Shown one piece after another: positions 51,803-60,085 of a stretch of DNA of 64,000 bases (position 1 is its first letter; each line of letters starts with the position of its first letter). The stretch is from positions 13,041-77,040 of the forward strand of contig JAJWLX010000011.1 in assembly GCA_021636625.1 (NCBI GenBank), in the 5' to 3' direction. Position numbers and translations under genes: made by a program. The stretch is from Prevotella sp. GTDB taxonomy: Bacteria; Bacteroidota; Bacteroidia; Bacteroidales; Bacteroidaceae. The notes beneath the pieces were generated by a model that saw only the letters and a program-made list of their open reading frames with translations, was not told the origin of the DNA and did no database searches.

Positions 51803-53050
51803 TTAATGTGCATGCTCGCTATGTTCGCCTGTAAGCGAAGCCAGATAATAAGCGTTCTCGGTTACAATCTTCTTGCCGGCAGCTCCATCCTTGCCCTTCA
51901 GCAGATGTTCGCAAAGCTTCACCTCTGTATATTTACCATCCGAAGCGCCTGTGGTCACCTCATGACGGGAGAAGCTGTAGCTACCCTTGCTAGGAGCTCC
52001 ATTGAGAGCGAAGACATACTGCTTTCCATCTGTGCTCACAATTGCATGGGATGGCAAGGCGAGACACTGCTGGCTACCTGTAGCTATCTTTCCGCTTACA
52101 TACATACCTGCGAAAAGCTTTCCGCCATGAGTATTGCCTGAAGAAGAATGCAGATAACTCTTCACGCTTGCTGCATCCAGCTTTACGTGAACAGCAACGG
52201 CTTTCGAATTATCGTTAAAGTATTGGTTCATGCCATATACCGTGCCTGAAAGTTTTACGCCAGGCTGATTAGTCAGGTTTATGGTCACCCGATTGCCCAC
52301 CTTGACCTTCGCCAAATCCTTCTCGAAGACATTGAGGTCACATTCCACTGCCTGGGTGTTTCTAATCTTCATCAGAGGAGTCTGCATATCAGCATAACTT
52401 CCCAGACTGGCAGTCATCTCGCTCACGATGCCGGAGATAGGCGCATGCAAAGGGAACGCTGTGGTAAACTTGCCTTTGGATACAGCGGAAGTAGAAATAC
52501 CCATTTGGCTGAGCTGTCTGCCAATACCCAAAAGATTGGCATGAGCCACTTGGTAATCTTTCTTGGTCTGCTGTAAGGTACGCATCACACCTGCTCCCTG
52601 CTTACTGAGCAGAAGTTGGCGCTCCAAATCAGCCTTGGCAAGTTCGCACTCCTTGGTAGCAGAGTAATACTCGCGCTGAAGACTTACCACATCTGTATTT
52701 TCAACGGTAGCAACAACCTGTCCTTTATGAACAAGCTGTCCTTCTTTCACAAAAATAGATTTCACGATACCGCCCATCAAAGAGGCAACATCACCCATCG
52801 CCTGTGCACGCAGTACGAGCGATCCTTTCGCTTCTATGGTGGCATCCATCTCGCGCTCCACAGCCTCACCCATCTTCAAATCTACGGTGCTGACCTGTTT
52901 GGCAGTCAACGGAATATGATCAAAATCAACTTCTTCTTCATGCTCATGCTCCTCGTGTGCATGAACCTCTGAACCGGTCTGTTTCGCAAAGAAAGCGAAT
53001 CCTGCCCAGGCAATCGCCGTAACGGCGACAATCAAAATTATTCTTTTCAT
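51803..53050 (-). CDS. RND efflux periplasmic adaptor, CzcB/CusB type
   Basis: Membrane fusion protein of 415 residues. N-terminal hydrophobic anchor (IILIVAVTAIAWAGFAFFA), then a His/Glu-rich stretch HAHEEHEHEEEVDFDH (about residues 30-45) that may collect metal. Lipoyl and hairpin region about 95-200 (GQLVHKGQVVATVENTDVVSL; LHAPISGIVSEM). The C terminus ends ...GEHSEHAH, a second His cluster. First pump gene; its promoter region carries an inverted repeat. Confidence 0.92.
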   Translation of the reverse strand: MKRIILIVAVTAIAWAGFAFFAKQTGSEVHAHEEHEHEEEVDFDHIPLTAKQVSTVDLKMGEAVEREMDATIEAKGSLVLRAQAMGDVASLMGGIVKSIFVKEGQLVHKGQVVATVENTDVVSLQREYYSATKECELAKADLERQLLLSKQGAGVMRTLQQTKKDYQVAHANLLGIGRQLSQMGISTSAVSKGKFTTAFPLHAPISGIVSEMTASLGSYADMQTPLMKIRNTQAVECDLNVFEKDLAKVKVGNRVTINLTNQPGVKLSGTVYGMNQYFNDNSKAVAVHVKLDAASVKSYLHSSSGNTHGGKLFAGMYVSGKIATGSQQCLALPSHAIVSTDGKQYVFALNGAPSKGSYSFSRHEVTTGASDGKYTEVKLCEHLLKGKDGAAGKKIVTENAYYLASLTGEHSEHAH

Positions 53051-53123
53051 GTTTGCTTTTTCCTTTTATTTTATAAATCTACACTACAATTTGACACAAC
53101 GAATCTTATCAAAAATCCGTTGG

Positions 53124-53131
53124 CAAAAGTA
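53124..53131 (-). promoter_or_regulatory. -7 element of the efflux operon
   Basis: CAAAAGTA on the plus strand reads TACTTTTG on the minus strand, matching TAnnTTTG, 73 bp before the adaptor start. Confidence 0.5.
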
Positions 53132-53144
53132 CACAAAAGATCTT

Positions 53145-53157
53145 GCAACTCAGTTGC
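53145..53157. promoter_or_regulatory. Inverted repeat over the efflux promoter -33 region
   Basis: GCAACT-c-AGTTGC, 6-bp arms around one base, covers the expected -33 position 19-20 bp upstream of the -7 element at 53124-53131. A metal-responsive repressor site is a reasonable guess; no such regulator gene is nearby. Confidence 0.4.
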
Positions 53158-53206
53158 ATTCAAATCTTCAAACCGATTTTTGCAACCAAGTGGCAAACTT
53201 GTAAAA

Positions 53207-53629
53207 TCATAAAATAGAAGGAGGCCCCCGCCTGCTATAGCCAGCCGCCAACCCCTCAACAAGCGGAGAAGCTGCCACATGCTGCCATCTCACAGAAATG
53301 AGTGAGAGACGAGGGAAGGTCAAAAGAGAAGAACAAGACAGGACCATAAGCTGATGGTTTTCATCTATCAGCAACTTGCGGATACCCTTCACCATCTTGG
53401 AATTGACGACAAACTGATGCATTTGACGAACGCTACAGTTCTCACGATCGCTATCATTTTTCTGATCATGATGTTCGGTATGCTCATCATTGATGTTGCC
53501 ATCCTGCTCACATTGCTCCTGAATCATACAGATACGCCCCATGTGGTGATGATGGGTCATCACCGTGGATAGCAATATGCTCAATGTAGCTATCCAGAGA
53601 CTGAATATGTATAATGTTCTTTTCCTCAT
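53207..53629 (-). CDS. Small His-rich exported protein upstream of the efflux operon (DUF6769-like)
   Basis: Protein of 140 residues starting MRKRTLYIFSLWIATLSILLSTVMT, a signal or anchor sequence directly followed by HHHHMGRICM. A second His/Asp-rich run, NDEHTEHHDQKNDSDREN, lies at about 45-65, and there are scattered Cys. I chose the ATG at 53629 as it precedes the hydrophobic segment; an in-frame ATG at 53674 adds 15 residues. It reminds me of the DUF6769 proteins found before RND metal pumps in Bacteroidota. A periplasmic metal-binding helper is likely but unproven. The gap to the adaptor gene is 156 bp and has its own promoter-like element. Confidence 0.68.
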   Translation of the reverse strand: MRKRTLYIFSLWIATLSILLSTVMTHHHHMGRICMIQEQCEQDGNINDEHTEHHDQKNDSDRENCSVRQMHQFVVNSKMVKGIRKLLIDENHQLMVLSCSSLLTFPRLSLISVRWQHVAASPLVEGLAAGYSRRGPPSIL

Positions 53630-53643
53630 TCGCAATTTGGCTA

Positions 53644-53651
53644 CAAAATTA
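53644..53651 (-). promoter_or_regulatory. -7 element close to the His-rich protein start
   Basis: CAAAATTA reads TAATTTTG on the minus strand; TTGG lies about 20 bp further upstream (plus-strand CCAA at 53671-53674). It ends 14 bp from the chosen ATG, giving a very short leader. Confidence 0.45.
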
Positions 53652-53768
53652 CAGTTTTTTTGCAATATTACCAAGAAGACGTGATGATTTTATAGCATTT
53701 TTTTCTAAAAAAAACTAAAAGACAAGTTTCCGTACTTAATTCATAGCCGTATTTAAAATTAAATTTAG

Positions 53769-53776
53769 TACCTTTG
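53769..53776 (+). promoter_or_regulatory. -7 element (TACCTTTG) of the dsbD gene
   Basis: TACCTTTG matches TAnnTTTG, 26 bp before the ATG at 53803; the -33 match is poor. Confidence 0.5.
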
Positions 53777-53802
53777 CAATCAAAATTAGTACATAAATAA
53801 AA

Positions 53803-55878
53803 ATGAAAAAGTTTATTGCAGTTTTACAGTTACTCTTAGTAGTAATGTTGGCTCATGCGCAGATGATGAACCCTGTGAAGTTCTCAACCTCGCTCAAGAC
53901 CAATGGAACCGCTGTAGCGGAAATCGTGTTTAATGGAAAGATTCAACCGGGATGGCATGTCTATTCTACAGGTTTGGGCGCAGACGGACCTATTTCAGCC
54001 ACTTTTAACGTAAACAAGCTTGACGGTGTAGAACTCGTAGGCAAGTTGCAGGCTCGTGGCCATGAAATTTCAAAGTTCGACCCTCTCTTTGAGATGAAGT
54101 TACGCTTCTTCGAGGGTAGCGCCACTTTCGTACAGAAAGTGAAGTTCACCAAGCCTAACTATCGTATCGATGCTTATTTAGAGTATGGCGCTTGCAGCGA
54201 CCAGAATTGTCTTCCACCTAGCGAGGCAAGCTTCAAGCATAGTGGTAAATCTCCTGCTGTAGATGGCAAGGATGCTGTCAGCCCTGAAGATGCGAAAGCT
54301 GACGAAAATACAGAAGATCCAGCAGCTATCGCTAAGGCGAAAGCAGACTCTTTGGCTCAACTTGCCGTAGCAGAGAAAGTAGATAGCACAGCTAATATTG
54401 ATTCTTCATTCTCTGTAGATGGTGATGATGCTAAGGCTTGGTGGAAACCGGTTGTCAAGGAGCTTCAGGCATTTGGTGGCAACAATGACATTGCCAACCA
54501 TTCACTCTTCTATATCTTCATTATCGGTTTTGTAGGCGGTTTGCTCGCTCTTGTAATGCCATGTATCTGGCCAATCATTCCGATGACAGTAAGCTTCTTC
54601 CTGAAGCGTGCCAAGAATGACAAGAAGAAGGGTATCCGCGATGCTATCACTTATGGTTTGAGTATTGTCATCATCTATCTGGCACTCGGTCTCACCGTAA
54701 CTGCCATAGCTGGTCCTAGCACTCTCAATGCGCTTAGTACAAGTGCGGTATTCAACATTATCCTCTTCTTGCTTTTGGCAGTCTTCGCATTCTCATTCTT
54801 CGGATGGTTCGAAATCAAGTTGCCAGACAGTTGGGGTAATGCTGTAGATAACAAGGCTTCCAGCACAACAGGACTCATCAGCATCTTCCTGATGGCGTTC
54901 ACACTCGTGCTCGTAAGTTTCTCTTGCACCGCTCCTATCATCGGCTTGCTTCTGGTACAGACAGTTACATCGGGTGACTGGTTGGCACCAACCATTGGTA
55001 TGTTTGGTTTTGCCCTTGCTCTCGCCTTGCCATTCACCCTCTTTGCCCTCTTCCCATCTTGGTTGAAGTCAGCTCCTAAGTCTGGTTCCTGGATGGAGAC
55101 CATCAAGATTGTGCTTGGTTTCATTGAGCTTGCTTTCTCTTTGAAGTTCTTGTCTGTAGCAGATTTGGCTTATGGCTGGCACATTATGGATCGCGAGGTA
55201 TTCCTCTCACTCTGGATTGTCATCTTCGGCCTGCTCGGCCTCTACCTGATTGGCAAGTTGAAGTTCCAGGTAGATGCCATCGGCGGTGACCTCAACAAGC
55301 CAATGCCAGTAGCTTGCATTATGCTTGGTCTCTGTTCTTTGGCTTTCTCTGTTTATATGATTCCTGGTCTTTGGGGTGCTCCTTGCAAGGCTGTAAGTGC
55401 TTTTGCCCCACCTGTAAATACCCAGGATTTCAACCTGAACACCAAAGTGGTAGAACCGGCTTATAAGGACTACGAGGAAGGTATGGCTGCAGCGAAGGCA
55501 GCAGGCAAGCCTGTACTGATTGACTTTACCGGCTATGGTTGTGTCAACTGTCGAAAGATGGAGGCTTCTGTCTGGACAGACCCTAGTGTTACTGACATTT
55601 TGACAAAGGACTACGTACTCATCTCTCTCTATGTAGATGACAAGACTCCATTGTCACAGCCTATGGAGGTGACTTTCAATGGCGAAAAGCGTACATTGAG
55701 AACCATCGGCGACAAGTGGAGCTACTTGCAGGCAAGCAAGTTTGGTGCTAATGCCCAGCCATTCTACATTCCTGTGGATAATGAGGGAAATCCTCTGAAC
55801 GCTGCATTCAGCTTTAAGGAGGATGTCAGTGCTTATCTTGACTTCCTGCATAAGGGTCTTGATAACTATCGTAAGTAA
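53803..55878 (+). CDS. dsbD: Thiol:disulfide interchange protein DsbD
   Basis: Inner membrane electron carrier of 691 residues that brings reducing power from cytoplasmic thioredoxin to periplasmic thiol proteins. Signal peptide MKKFIAVLQLLLVVMLAHA; N-terminal domain with C131 and C136 in GACSDQNCLPP; acidic linker 150-215; eight TM segments with C254 (VMPCIWPI) and C375 (SFSCTAPI); and a C-terminal thioredoxin-like domain with C580-V-N-C583. Three redox pairs are thus all present. It is followed by a COG0523 GTPase gene after 88 bp. Confidence 0.94.
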   Translation: MKKFIAVLQLLLVVMLAHAQMMNPVKFSTSLKTNGTAVAEIVFNGKIQPGWHVYSTGLGADGPISATFNVNKLDGVELVGKLQARGHEISKFDPLFEMKLRFFEGSATFVQKVKFTKPNYRIDAYLEYGACSDQNCLPPSEASFKHSGKSPAVDGKDAVSPEDAKADENTEDPAAIAKAKADSLAQLAVAEKVDSTANIDSSFSVDGDDAKAWWKPVVKELQAFGGNNDIANHSLFYIFIIGFVGGLLALVMPCIWPIIPMTVSFFLKRAKNDKKKGIRDAITYGLSIVIIYLALGLTVTAIAGPSTLNALSTSAVFNIILFLLLAVFAFSFFGWFEIKLPDSWGNAVDNKASSTTGLISIFLMAFTLVLVSFSCTAPIIGLLLVQTVTSGDWLAPTIGMFGFALALALPFTLFALFPSWLKSAPKSGSWMETIKIVLGFIELAFSLKFLSVADLAYGWHIMDREVFLSLWIVIFGLLGLYLIGKLKFQVDAIGGDLNKPMPVACIMLGLCSLAFSVYMIPGLWGAPCKAVSAFAPPVNTQDFNLNTKVVEPAYKDYEEGMAAAKAAGKPVLIDFTGYGCVNCRKMEASVWTDPSVTDILTKDYVLISLYVDDKTPLSQPMEVTFNGEKRTLRTIGDKWSYLQASKFGANAQPFYIPVDNEGNPLNAAFSFKEDVSAYLDFLHKGLDNYRK

Positions 55879-55966
55879 TAATTAACTTTTCATAAGGCGG
55901 GAGTGGCATGTTATTTGCTATTCCCGCTTTTGTAATTAAAGTATAACACTATAAAAAGAGGAATTT

Positions 55967-57274
55967 ATGAACAATAAAGAAGTTCCAGTCCTGCTTTTGA
56001 CAGGCTATCTGGGCAGTGGTAAGACTACCCTGCTCAACAAGATTTTAGCTAACAAAAAGGGTATCAAATTTGCCGTTATCGTCAACGATATCGGTGAGGT
56101 GAATATTGATGCAGCTCTCATAGAGAAAGGTGGTGTGGTAGGTCAGAAGGATGATTCCCTGGTTTCACTCCAGAATGGATGTATTTGCTGTACCTTGAAG
56201 ATGGACCTTGTAGAACAGCTCAAGGAAATCGTAGATATGAAGCGTTTCGACTATATTGTAATAGAAGCAAGCGGTATCTGCGAGCCTGCACCTATAGCAC
56301 AGACCATCTGCTCTATCCCATCCCTGGGTCCTCAGTATATCAAGAACGGTATCTTGCGCCTAGACAGCATCGTTACTGTAGTTGATGCACTTCGTATGAA
56401 GGACGAGTTTGCCAATGGTTCTGATTTGATGAAGCCAAATCTTGATGAGGAGGATCTCGCTTCTCTCGTAATCCAGCAGATGGAATTCTGTAACATCATC
56501 CTTCTCAATAAGGCCGCAGATGTAGAGCCTAAGGAGTTGGAGCACCTGAAGCAGATTATCCGTGCCATCCAGCCCAAGGCAGAGATCTTCGAGTGCAACT
56601 ATGGTGATGTAGATCTCGATCTGATTGTCAATACTCACAAGTTTGACTGGCAGACTGTTGCAACATCAGCAGGCTGGATTCAGGAAATCGAATCTGAACG
56701 AAGCGGAGAAGAGGACCATGAAGAAGAAGAGCATGAGCATCATCACCACCATGAAGAAGACGAGCACGAGCATCACCATCATGATGAAGAAGAGGACGAA
56801 CATGAGCATCACCATCACGATCACGAGGATCATGAACACGGTCACCATCACCATCATCACCACGATCATGACCATGACCACGAAGGTGGCGAAGTTGAGG
56901 AATATGGTATCGGAACCTTCGTATATTATCGCCGCAAGGCATTCGACCTGGCTCTCTTCGATGAGTTTGTTGCAAGAAAATGGCCTCGTGACATTGTTCG
57001 TGCCAAGGGTATCTGCTATTTTGCTGATGAACCAGATATGTGCTATGTTTTCGAGCAGGCTGGTCAGCAGAAGACAGTCAAGCAGGCTGGTCAGTGGCTC
57101 GCAACAATGCCAGCCGACCAGCTCGCAGAACTTCGCAAGAACAATCCGCAGCTCGAGAAGGAATGGGATGAGAAACTTGGTGACCGTATGATCAAGATTG
57201 TATTCATCGGTCAGCACATCAAGGACCAGAAGGATGCTATTATCGCTGAACTTGATAAGACTTTAGCACTCTAA
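55967..57274 (+). CDS. COG0523 (CobW/ZNG1-like) GTPase with His-rich loop
   Basis: Metallochaperone-type GTPase of 435 residues. Walker A GYLGSGKTTLLNKIL at 13-27, the metal-binding C72-I-C-C75 (NGCICCTLK) that defines the family, EASGICEPAPIAQT, and LNKAAD for guanine recognition. Between about residues 244 and 308 there is an extreme His/Asp/Glu run with about 30 His, expected to bind zinc or a like metal. A CobW C-terminal domain follows (YGIGTFVYYRRKAFDLALFDEF). Zinc transfer to a client enzyme is the leading idea. No zinc-responsive (Zur) site is evident upstream. Confidence 0.92.
   Translation: MNNKEVPVLLLTGYLGSGKTTLLNKILANKKGIKFAVIVNDIGEVNIDAALIEKGGVVGQKDDSLVSLQNGCICCTLKMDLVEQLKEIVDMKRFDYIVIEASGICEPAPIAQTICSIPSLGPQYIKNGILRLDSIVTVVDALRMKDEFANGSDLMKPNLDEEDLASLVIQQMEFCNIILLNKAADVEPKELEHLKQIIRAIQPKAEIFECNYGDVDLDLIVNTHKFDWQTVATSAGWIQEIESERSGEEDHEEEEHEHHHHHEEDEHEHHHHDEEEDEHEHHHHDHEDHEHGHHHHHHHDHDHDHEGGEVEEYGIGTFVYYRRKAFDLALFDEFVARKWPRDIVRAKGICYFADEPDMCYVFEQAGQQKTVKQAGQWLATMPADQLAELRKNNPQLEKEWDEKLGDRMIKIVFIGQHIKDQKDAIIAELDKTLAL
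56697..56890 (+). repeat. In-frame His/Glu/Asp codon-rich tract
   Basis: Repeated CAT/CAC codons mixed with GAA/GAC form imperfect units such as GAGCATCACCATCA inside the COG0523 gene. It is a natural spot for length variation between strains. Confidence 0.75.
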
Positions 57275-57281
57275 AGGAAGT

Positions 57282-57334
57282 CGCCCTGTAAGGCAAAAGC
57301 ATGAAGAGATTTATGTTTTCGTCCTCACAGGGCG
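57282..57334 (+). terminator. Terminator of the COG0523 gene, containing the 21-nt element (copy 4)
   Basis: CGCCCTGT (57282-57289) pairs with ACAGGGCG (57327-57334); an inner AAAAGCAT/ATGTTTT pairing extends the hairpin. The left arm and following bases to 57302 are a copy of the 21-nt element. The trailing sequence TTATAATTT is only weakly T-rich. Confidence 0.75.
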
Positions 57335-57473
57335 TTATAATTTACTTGTAAAACTTAAGAGATAATAGCGCATTTTAACTACCGAAAAGGCGAAAAAAAC
57401 AGAAATTAAAGGAAAAATGCGGGTAAAAATGCAGTTTTTTCTTCGTTTGTACTTTTAATTCGTTTTTTTTTGT

Positions 57474-57481
57474 TAAATTTG
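57474..57481 (+). promoter_or_regulatory. -7 element (TAAATTTG) of the GNAT gene
   Basis: TAAATTTG matches TAnnTTTG, 38 bp before the ATG. A TTTG at 57446-57449 is 24 bp upstream, longer than normal. Confidence 0.5.
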
Positions 57482-57519
57482 CACCCGATTAATAAATAAT
57501 TAAGTGAATTTACAAAGAA

Positions 57520-58044
57520 ATGAAGACCGATTTTCGACCTGCATATATTAAGGACTTTGAGGCGTGTTGGAACATCATTGATCAGGCTCGTCGCTCTATG
57601 ATCGCATCAGGACGTCATCAGTGGACTAATGACTATCCTGCTGAGCACGATATAAAAGACGACATCAACAATGGTAACGCATACGTACTTACCGTAGATG
57701 GCGAGGTGGCTGTCTATGGTGCAGTAGCACTCAATGGTGAACCACAGTACGATTTTATCGATGGCGACTGGCTTACCACAGGCGATTATTATGTAATACA
57801 CCGCTTTGCTACGTTGCCTAAATATCAGCGTGAGGGTTTCGCACGTATATTTATTAATAAGGTGAATAGTCTCTGCGAGGTAGAAAAGGTTCCTAGCATC
57901 AAGGTAGATACCAATTTCGATAATCTTCCGATGATTAACTTGCTCTCTTCCATGGGCTTCTGCATCTGCGGAAGAATCAACTATGGGAACAGAGGTATGC
58001 GCTTTGCTTTCGAAAAGCAAACGATACAGCCACAAATACAATAA
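57520..58044 (+). CDS. GNAT-family N-acetyltransferase
   Basis: Acetyltransferase-type protein of 174 residues. The N terminus (FRPAYIKDFEACWNIIDQARRSM) and the core HRFATLPKYQREGFARIFINKV, with R/Q-x-x-G-x-A acetyl-CoA motif (QREGFA), followed by IKVDTNFDNLPMINLLSSMGFCICG, are typical of the family. The acceptor is unknown. It lies 15 bp before the DNA ligase gene and may share its transcript. Confidence 0.88.
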   Translation: MKTDFRPAYIKDFEACWNIIDQARRSMIASGRHQWTNDYPAEHDIKDDINNGNAYVLTVDGEVAVYGAVALNGEPQYDFIDGDWLTTGDYYVIHRFATLPKYQREGFARIFINKVNSLCEVEKVPSIKVDTNFDNLPMINLLSSMGFCICGRINYGNRGMRFAFEKQTIQPQIQ

Positions 58045-58059
58045 CGATTTATAGACATT

Positions 58060-60027
58060 ATGGAGGATAAATTAAATAGAATGAGAAGCTTGGTCAATCA
58101 ACTGAACCAAGCTTCTGATGTTTATTATAACGGCAAAGGTGAAATCCTTACCGATTACGAATGGGATGCGCTATTCGACCAACTCAAGAAGCTGGAAGAG
58201 GAAACCGGCGAAATTCTCCCCGATTCCCCTACCAACAAAGTTTCTGAAGATACGATCGTCGGCCAGAAGGAAGAACACGAGTTCGCAGCTCTCTCTCTGG
58301 CAAAGACCAAGAAGGTCAGCGACCTCGTCAAGTGGGCAGAAGACCGCCCTATCTGGATTTCCTGGAAGCTGGATGGCCTCACCTTGGTTGTGACATACGA
58401 CAATGGCAAACTAACCAAGGTGGTGACTCGCGGTAATGGTCATATAGGCACCAACATTACGCATCTGGCACCAGCTATCAGTGGTATTCCGCAATCTATT
58501 ACAGAAAAGGGACATCTCGTGATTCGTGGCGAGGCTGTCATCTCTTATGCCGACTTCGAGCAGTTTATCATCGAAAGCGAAGGTGATTACGCCAATCCCC
58601 GCAATCTTGCATCCGGATCTCTTTCTTTGAAAGATGTAGAAGAAGTAAAGCAGCGTCACATCCAATGGATTCCTTTCACCCTGGTTTATTGCGAACAGGA
58701 AATTACATCATGGGGCAAAAGAATGCAGTGGTTGGAAGAACTGGGTTTTCATCCGGTAGAACGCCAGAAGATAGAGCAGCCAACTTCTGATAACATCCAA
58801 AAGGAAATTGATGCTTTTACAGCTAAGGTGACCAACAAAAAGAATCCTTTCCCTGTAGATGGTCTCGTCATCTGCTACGATGATACCTCCTATGCTGCTA
58901 CAGGTTCCGTAACAGGTCATCATGCAACAAGAGCCGGTTATGCCTTCAAATGGCAAGATGAGCACGCTGATACCGAACTCGACCACATCGAATGGTCGTG
59001 TGCAGCCAATACCATCACTCCTGTGGCAGTCTTCAAACCTGTAGAACTGGAAGGCACAACTGTTCAGCGTGCCTCTCTCTGCAACGTAAGTGAATGCGAA
59101 CGCTTGGGAATCGGGGGTAAGGGAACCCGACTGCAGGTTATCAAGGCTAACAAGATAATTCCGAAGGTAATCAACGTAACAGAATCACTTGGTGTCTTTG
59201 AAATTCCTAAAGAGTGTCCTGTCTGTCATGCAGAAGCTATCGTCAGAGAAAGCGAAAGCGGCACGAAAACACTGCATTGTACCAACCCTCAATGCGCGGC
59301 GAAGCAGTTGAAGAAGTTCACGAGATTCGTAAGCAAGGAAGGTTTGAACATAGAAGGTATTTCTGAACAGACCATCTGGAAGCTGGTAAACGAAGGCCTG
59401 ATCAGTGAGTATGCAGACTTTTATCATCTTTCTGATCATGCCTATGTCATCTCTTCCTGGGAAGGATTCGGAAAGAAGAGTGTAGGCAATATGCTGGAAA
59501 GCATCCGCAAAAGCCGAAATACAGATGGTCGTCATCTGCTCTATGCACTGAACATCCCGCTGTGTGGAGGTGATGTTGCCAAAAAGCTGATTGAACGCTA
59601 TCCTGTCCAGAAACTGATAGAAACCGCACGGCTCTGTATGTTTGATGATGAGTTTGCCAGCATCGATGGCATCGGACCGGAAAAGAGCGCCAAGTTCATC
59701 GCCTGGTTCAAAGATGACAACAACTTCGCTCATGTAGAGCATCTGATGAAGGAGCTGACCATTACAGAACAGGCTCCTGTAGAAAAAGGCACGCTGTGTG
59801 ATGGACTAACCTTCGTTGTAACGGGTGATGTTCATCATTATAAAAACCGCAACGAGTTGAAGGCCTACATCGAGAGTCAAGGTGGCAAGGTGACGGGAAG
59901 CGTAAGCAAGAGCACCAACTATCTGATCAATAACGATGCTGCCTCGCAGAGTTCAAAGAACAAGAAGGCACACGAACTCAACATCCCTATCATCACGGAA
60001 GATGAGTTCGTTGAGAAATTCGGATAA
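58060..60027 (+). CDS. ligA: NAD-dependent DNA ligase, divergent LigA-type
   Basis: NAD-dependent ligase of 655 residues. Order: Ia-like N terminus (YYNGKGEILTDYEWDALFDQL), adenylation domain with K103 in SWKLDGLTL (KxDG), RGEAVISYADFE, NPRNLASGSL and PVDGLVICYDD, OB fold (about 320-385), four-Cys zinc finger (CPVC...CTNPQC, about 387-410), HhH region (FASIDGIGPEKSA) and BRCT (about 580-655). Several normally constant positions differ: VTRGNGHIGTNIT stands where most LigA have RGDGxxGEDVT. Domain set is complete, so it is probably active. It could be the main LigA or a second, divergent ligase. Confidence 0.9.
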   Translation: MEDKLNRMRSLVNQLNQASDVYYNGKGEILTDYEWDALFDQLKKLEEETGEILPDSPTNKVSEDTIVGQKEEHEFAALSLAKTKKVSDLVKWAEDRPIWISWKLDGLTLVVTYDNGKLTKVVTRGNGHIGTNITHLAPAISGIPQSITEKGHLVIRGEAVISYADFEQFIIESEGDYANPRNLASGSLSLKDVEEVKQRHIQWIPFTLVYCEQEITSWGKRMQWLEELGFHPVERQKIEQPTSDNIQKEIDAFTAKVTNKKNPFPVDGLVICYDDTSYAATGSVTGHHATRAGYAFKWQDEHADTELDHIEWSCAANTITPVAVFKPVELEGTTVQRASLCNVSECERLGIGGKGTRLQVIKANKIIPKVINVTESLGVFEIPKECPVCHAEAIVRESESGTKTLHCTNPQCAAKQLKKFTRFVSKEGLNIEGISEQTIWKLVNEGLISEYADFYHLSDHAYVISSWEGFGKKSVGNMLESIRKSRNTDGRHLLYALNIPLCGGDVAKKLIERYPVQKLIETARLCMFDDEFASIDGIGPEKSAKFIAWFKDDNNFAHVEHLMKELTITEQAPVEKGTLCDGLTFVVTGDVHHYKNRNELKAYIESQGGKVTGSVSKSTNYLINNDAASQSSKNKKAHELNIPIITEDEFVEKFG

Positions 60028-60031
60028 AAAG

Positions 60032-60069
60032 AAATCCCTTAGACTTCCACAAGCCTAAGGGATTTTTTA
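60032..60069. terminator. Bidirectional terminator between ligase and serpin genes
   Basis: AAATCCCTTAG (60032-60042) pairs with CTAAGGGATTT (60055-60065); T-run on the right, A-run on the left. Confidence 0.9.
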
Positions 60070-60085
60070 TACTGTTATTCTTGAA

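Noticed and set aside
56666..57217. Hydrophobic-looking minus-strand frame over the His-rich tract
   Set aside because: His codons (CAT/CAC) read backwards give Met/Val, so the apparent membrane protein is an artefact of the repeat.
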